Positions 61,613-64,000 of a stretch of DNA of 64,000 nucleotides are shown here, in pieces. This DNA comes from Rhizobium sp. NXC24 (GTDB lineage Bacteria; Pseudomonadota; Alphaproteobacteria; Rhizobiales; Rhizobiaceae). Under the pieces are notes generated by a model. The model ran no database searches, had not been told where the DNA came from, and was given only the letters and a program-made list of their open reading frames with translations. The stretch lies in NCBI RefSeq assembly GCF_002944315.1, contig NZ_CP024311.1, positions 2,146,501 to 2,210,500 on the forward strand, written 5' to 3'. Each line of letters opens with the position of its first letter. The stretch's first letter is position 1. The position numbers were made by a program, and so were the translations under genes.

Positions 61613-61721
61613 AGCAATTCCAGGAAAAGTGCGAAGTATCCGTCTTAGTCAAGCTTGTTGGTACGTCCAAAAGCGATCCTCTCGGATGAGAGCGATTCCG
61701 TGAAACGCTGAACCGCTCTAC
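61611..61721. repeat. Degenerate rhizobial intergenic repeat (RIME-like)
   Basis: The segment beginning TAGAGCAATTCCAGGAAAAG and ending GAGCGATTCCGTGAAACGCTGAACCGCTCTA matches, from memory, the ends of an intergenic palindromic element common in Rhizobium chromosomes. Terminal TAGAGC/GCTCTA repeats are intact; the middle differs from the usual TTTTCCGTCCGGAATTGC core. It lies between two same-strand genes. Confidence 0.55.
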
Positions 61722-61802
61722 ACTGCAACCCTTTTTGCATTGCAATTCCATCGGGCAGTCGAATACTTGCGGCCAAAGCGACCAAGTCTTCGGAGCGTTC
61801 CC

Positions 61803-62351
61803 ATGTATAATCTACCCAATTTCGTTCATCAGCATTTCGACAAAACGGCCGAGGAACTCGGCGAGATCGAAAAGCGTGTATTGAAAAAGGCGCATGAGCG
61901 GAAAATCGTTTCCACCGACATCAACGCCGCCTTTTCTGCCGAGGCATCCACGGGCGCACGCCTCGCCGACAGCATTGCCCGCGTCGGCGGCTCCTGGTCT
62001 TTCATACTCGCCTTCCTGGCGTTCCTCGTCGTCTGGTGCGTCGTCAACACCATCGTGCTGATGACCCGCGCCTTCGACCCCTATCCCTTCATTTTCCTCA
62101 ACCTCGTCCTCTCCATGCTCGCCGCGATCCAGGCCCCGATCATCATGATGTCCCAGAACCGCCAGGCCGAACGCGACCGCTTCGAGGCCGCAAAGGACTA
62201 CGAAGTCAATCTCAAGGCGGAACTGGAAGTTCTCTCCCTGCATCAGAAGATCGACCTGCACGTTCTGACGGAACTATCCGCCTTGCGCGAGGAATTCGCA
62301 CGGCTGAGCAGTAGGATCGAAGACAAGAGTAGCGGCGGGTCGATCGTCTAA
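61803..62351 (+). CDS. DUF1003 membrane protein
   Basis: 182 residues from ATG 61803 (CGGAG upstream); frame open to 61740. The DUF1003 core is plain: RLADSIARVGGSWSFILAFLAFLVVWCVVNTI, then FDPYPFIFLNLVLSMLAAIQAPIIMMSQNRQAERDRFEAAKDYEVNLKAELEV. Two membrane helices and a charged cytoplasmic tail. Function unknown for the family. Confidence 0.92.
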   Translation: MYNLPNFVHQHFDKTAEELGEIEKRVLKKAHERKIVSTDINAAFSAEASTGARLADSIARVGGSWSFILAFLAFLVVWCVVNTIVLMTRAFDPYPFIFLNLVLSMLAAIQAPIIMMSQNRQAERDRFEAAKDYEVNLKAELEVLSLHQKIDLHVLTELSALREEFARLSSRIEDKSSGGSIV

Positions 62352-62440
62352 GCTGGCTGACCTCGGGCAGCAGATAGTCGGATCGCCCGTCGAGGCGGTA
62401 GTTGCGAGGCTTTGGAAGTGTCGCGCCAGCCGACAAGAAC

Positions 62441-62866
62441 CTAATCCGAAGGCCCCGCCGTCAGCAATCCCGGCCGGCCCTGTCTGTATTGCGGCAATCC
62501 ATCGTCGATCTCGTAAAAATCGCCCTTGTCGGCGCAGTAGATATGATAGGCCAGTTTCAGATCGCTAGGGCTGTCGAAGAGGCCGGCCATGATCGAGATT
62601 TCCTTGGCCTCGTCAGCTACCCAGAAAAGCGCCGAACCGCAGGTTCGGCAGAAACCGCGACGGGCAAAGGAGCTGGCGCGGTACCATGTGATCGCGTCTT
62701 CGCCTTCGATCGTGATGTTGTCGAGGGGGACATTAGTCGCCGCGTAATAGAGCCCCGTCTGCTTGCGGCATTGCGAGCAGTGGCAGCCGACCACCTCCCG
62801 CAATGGGCCATGTGTCTTGAAACGTACGCTGCCGCAAAGGCAGGCACCGGTGTGATCGTCGTTCAT
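62441..62866 (-). CDS. GFA family (CENP-V/GFA zinc-binding) protein
   Basis: 141 residues from ATG 62866 (AGAAGGATC upstream); frame open to 62923. Zinc-ligand cysteines are all present: ACLCGSVRF, GCHCSQCRKQTG and FCRTCGSALFW. The fold is that of glutathione-dependent formaldehyde-activating enzyme, but most small members are of unknown function and no formaldehyde genes are nearby. Confidence 0.9.
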   Translation of the reverse strand: MNDDHTGACLCGSVRFKTHGPLREVVGCHCSQCRKQTGLYYAATNVPLDNITIEGEDAITWYRASSFARRGFCRTCGSALFWVADEAKEISIMAGLFDSPSDLKLAYHIYCADKGDFYEIDDGLPQYRQGRPGLLTAGPSD

Positions 62867-63022
62867 GCTGATCCTTCTCTTTTTCAGCAAGTTTGACGAT
62901 GATGACGTTCTCGTCAAATGCAAAGAAATGAAGCAGGATTCAGCGAGATTGATTGCAAGAGCACAAAAGAAAAGGGCCGGCGTAACCGACCCTTTTCGCA
63001 GATGATGATTTTACAGCTTCGA

Positions 63023-64000
63023 TCAGCCGTGCGCGCGCAGACGCTTTTCGTCGCGGCCGCCCTTCATGCGTTCGGCGAGCAGGAACGCCAGCTCGAGCGC
63101 CTGGTCGGCATTGAGACGCGGGTCGCAATGGGTGTGGTAACGATCCTGAAGATCCTCGGCGCCGACGGCGCGGGCGCCGCCCGTGCATTCGGTCACATCC
63201 TTGCCGGTCATCTCGATGTGGATGCCGCCCGGATGCGTGCCTTCGGCGCGATGGATTTGGAAGAAGCTTTCCACTTCCGACAGGATGCGTTCGAACGGAC
63301 GCGTCTTGTAGTTGTTGAGCGTGATCGTATTGCCGTGCATCGGATCGCAGGACCATACGACTTTGCGGCCCTCGCGCTCGACGGCACGGATGAGGCGCGG
63401 CAGGTTGTCGGCAACCTTGTCGTGGCCGAAGCGGCAGATCAGCGTCAGGCGGCCGGCTTCGTTCTGCGGGTTCAGAACATCGATCAGGTTGATGAGATCG
63501 TCCGCCTGCAGCGAAGGACCGCACTTCAGACCGATCGGGTTCTTGATGCCACGGAAATACTCGACATGGGCATGATCGGCCTGGCGCGTGCGGTCGCCAA
63601 TCCAGAGCATATGGCCCGAGGTCGCATACCAGTCGCCAGTCGTGGAATCGACGCGGGTGAAGGCTTCTTCATAGCCCAGAAGCAGCGCCTCATGGCTGGT
63701 GAAGAAATCGGTCTCGCGCAGGCTCGCATTGCTCTCGGCCGTGATGCCGATCGCTCTCATGAAATCCATGGTCTCGCCGATACGATCGGCAAGCTTGCGA
63801 TAGCGCTCGCCCTGCGGGCTGTCCTTGACGAAGCCGAGCATCCACTTCTGCACGTTTTCCAGGTTGGCGTAGCCGCCCATGGCAAAAGCACGCAGCAGAT
63901 TCAGCGTCGCGGCAGACTGGCGGTAGGCCATCATCTGACGATCCGGATTGGGGATACGCGCTTCTTCGGTGAACTCGATGCCGTTGATGATGTCGCCGCG
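63023..64000 (-). CDS. Class II 3-deoxy-7-phosphoheptulonate (DAHP) synthase, 5' part beyond window
   Basis: At least 325 residues, open to the window edge; the first methionine inside is at 63934, but the frame continues upstream with family sequence ([38 protein letters not shown]). The class II (plant/AroA-II) core has [58 protein letters not shown] and [18 protein letters not shown]. It condenses PEP and erythrose 4-phosphate, the first shikimate step. Confidence 0.96.
   Translation of the reverse strand, partial: RGDIINGIEFTEEARIPNPDRQMMAYRQSAATLNLLRAFAMGGYANLENVQKWMLGFVKDSPQGERYRKLADRIGETMDFMRAIGITAESNASLRETDFFTSHEALLLGYEEAFTRVDSTTGDWYATSGHMLWIGDRTRQADHAHVEYFRGIKNPIGLKCGPSLQADDLINLIDVLNPQNEAGRLTLICRFGHDKVADNLPRLIRAVEREGRKVVWSCDPMHGNTITLNNYKTRPFERILSEVESFFQIHRAEGTHPGGIHIEMTGKDVTECTGGARAVGAEDLQDRYHTHCDPRLNADQALELAFLLAERMKGGRDEKRLRAHG

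Overview
The window looks like a stretch of main chromosome from a Rhizobium-type alphaproteobacterium (Rhizobiaceae). GC content is high and genes are tightly packed. Family-level markers are the recA-alaS pair, a CckA hybrid kinase, a growth-pole-ring-like giant protein, an mmgR-like sRNA, a single-cysteine DksA, an STAS-fused MlaE, a malic enzyme fused to a phosphotransacetylase-like domain, and a class II DAHP synthase. I saw no insertion sequence, prophage, CRISPR array, tRNA or rRNA. The only repeats are a degenerate rhizobial intergenic element near 61.6 kb and repeats inside one giant gene.

Layout. 1-12.6 kb is housekeeping: a 3'-cut AraC/GyrI regulator, alaS, recA with an SOS box, psuK-psuG (pseudouridine breakdown), an auxiliary-looking trpS with a Trp-codon leader peptide, cckA, a FliO-like membrane protein and dksA. 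12.8-20.5 kb holds sixA, the ycjX/ycjF-type pair, small secreted proteins, the folP-folB-folK operon, an mmgR/alpha-r8-type sRNA, a 2Fe-2S ferredoxin and an Hpt protein. 20.97-28.07 kb is one gene for a 2367-residue membrane-anchored repeat protein (GPR/RgsE type, polar growth), with a candidate CtrA box upstream.

28.7-42 kb is a catabolic island on the minus strand. It encodes a sugar ABC transporter (binding protein, two permeases, ATPase), a GH2 beta-mannosidase, a sugar isomerase/epimerase, a Gfo/Idh/MocA dehydrogenase, an aldo/keto reductase and a GH43 glycosidase. A divergent LacI-family regulator sits next to it. The likely role is uptake and breakdown of beta-mannosides or related plant oligosaccharides.

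42-64 kb returns to core functions: gnd, an SRPBCC protein, an Mla-type lipid transport operon (mlaE-F-D plus lipoprotein), an MFS transporter, an LpxH-like phosphoesterase, a glycerophosphodiesterase, the malic enzyme, an ankyrin protein, nadE, an MdoB/LTA-synthase-like phosphotransferase, DUF1003 and GFA-family proteins, and the 3' part of a class II DAHP synthase cut by the window end.

The most interesting item is upstream of trpS. A 16-residue leader ORF has tandem Trp codons, followed by four short complementary segments (GCTCC/GGAGC type) that could form mutually exclusive hairpins, one of which hides the trpS ribosome binding site. The synthetase has Gln where classical TrpRS has the His linked to indolmycin sensitivity. 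Together these suggest a tryptophan-starvation-inducible second TrpRS. Limits: all assignments are by reading motifs, with no database search or folding run. Start codons were chosen by Shine-Dalgarno (SD) sequence and family length.
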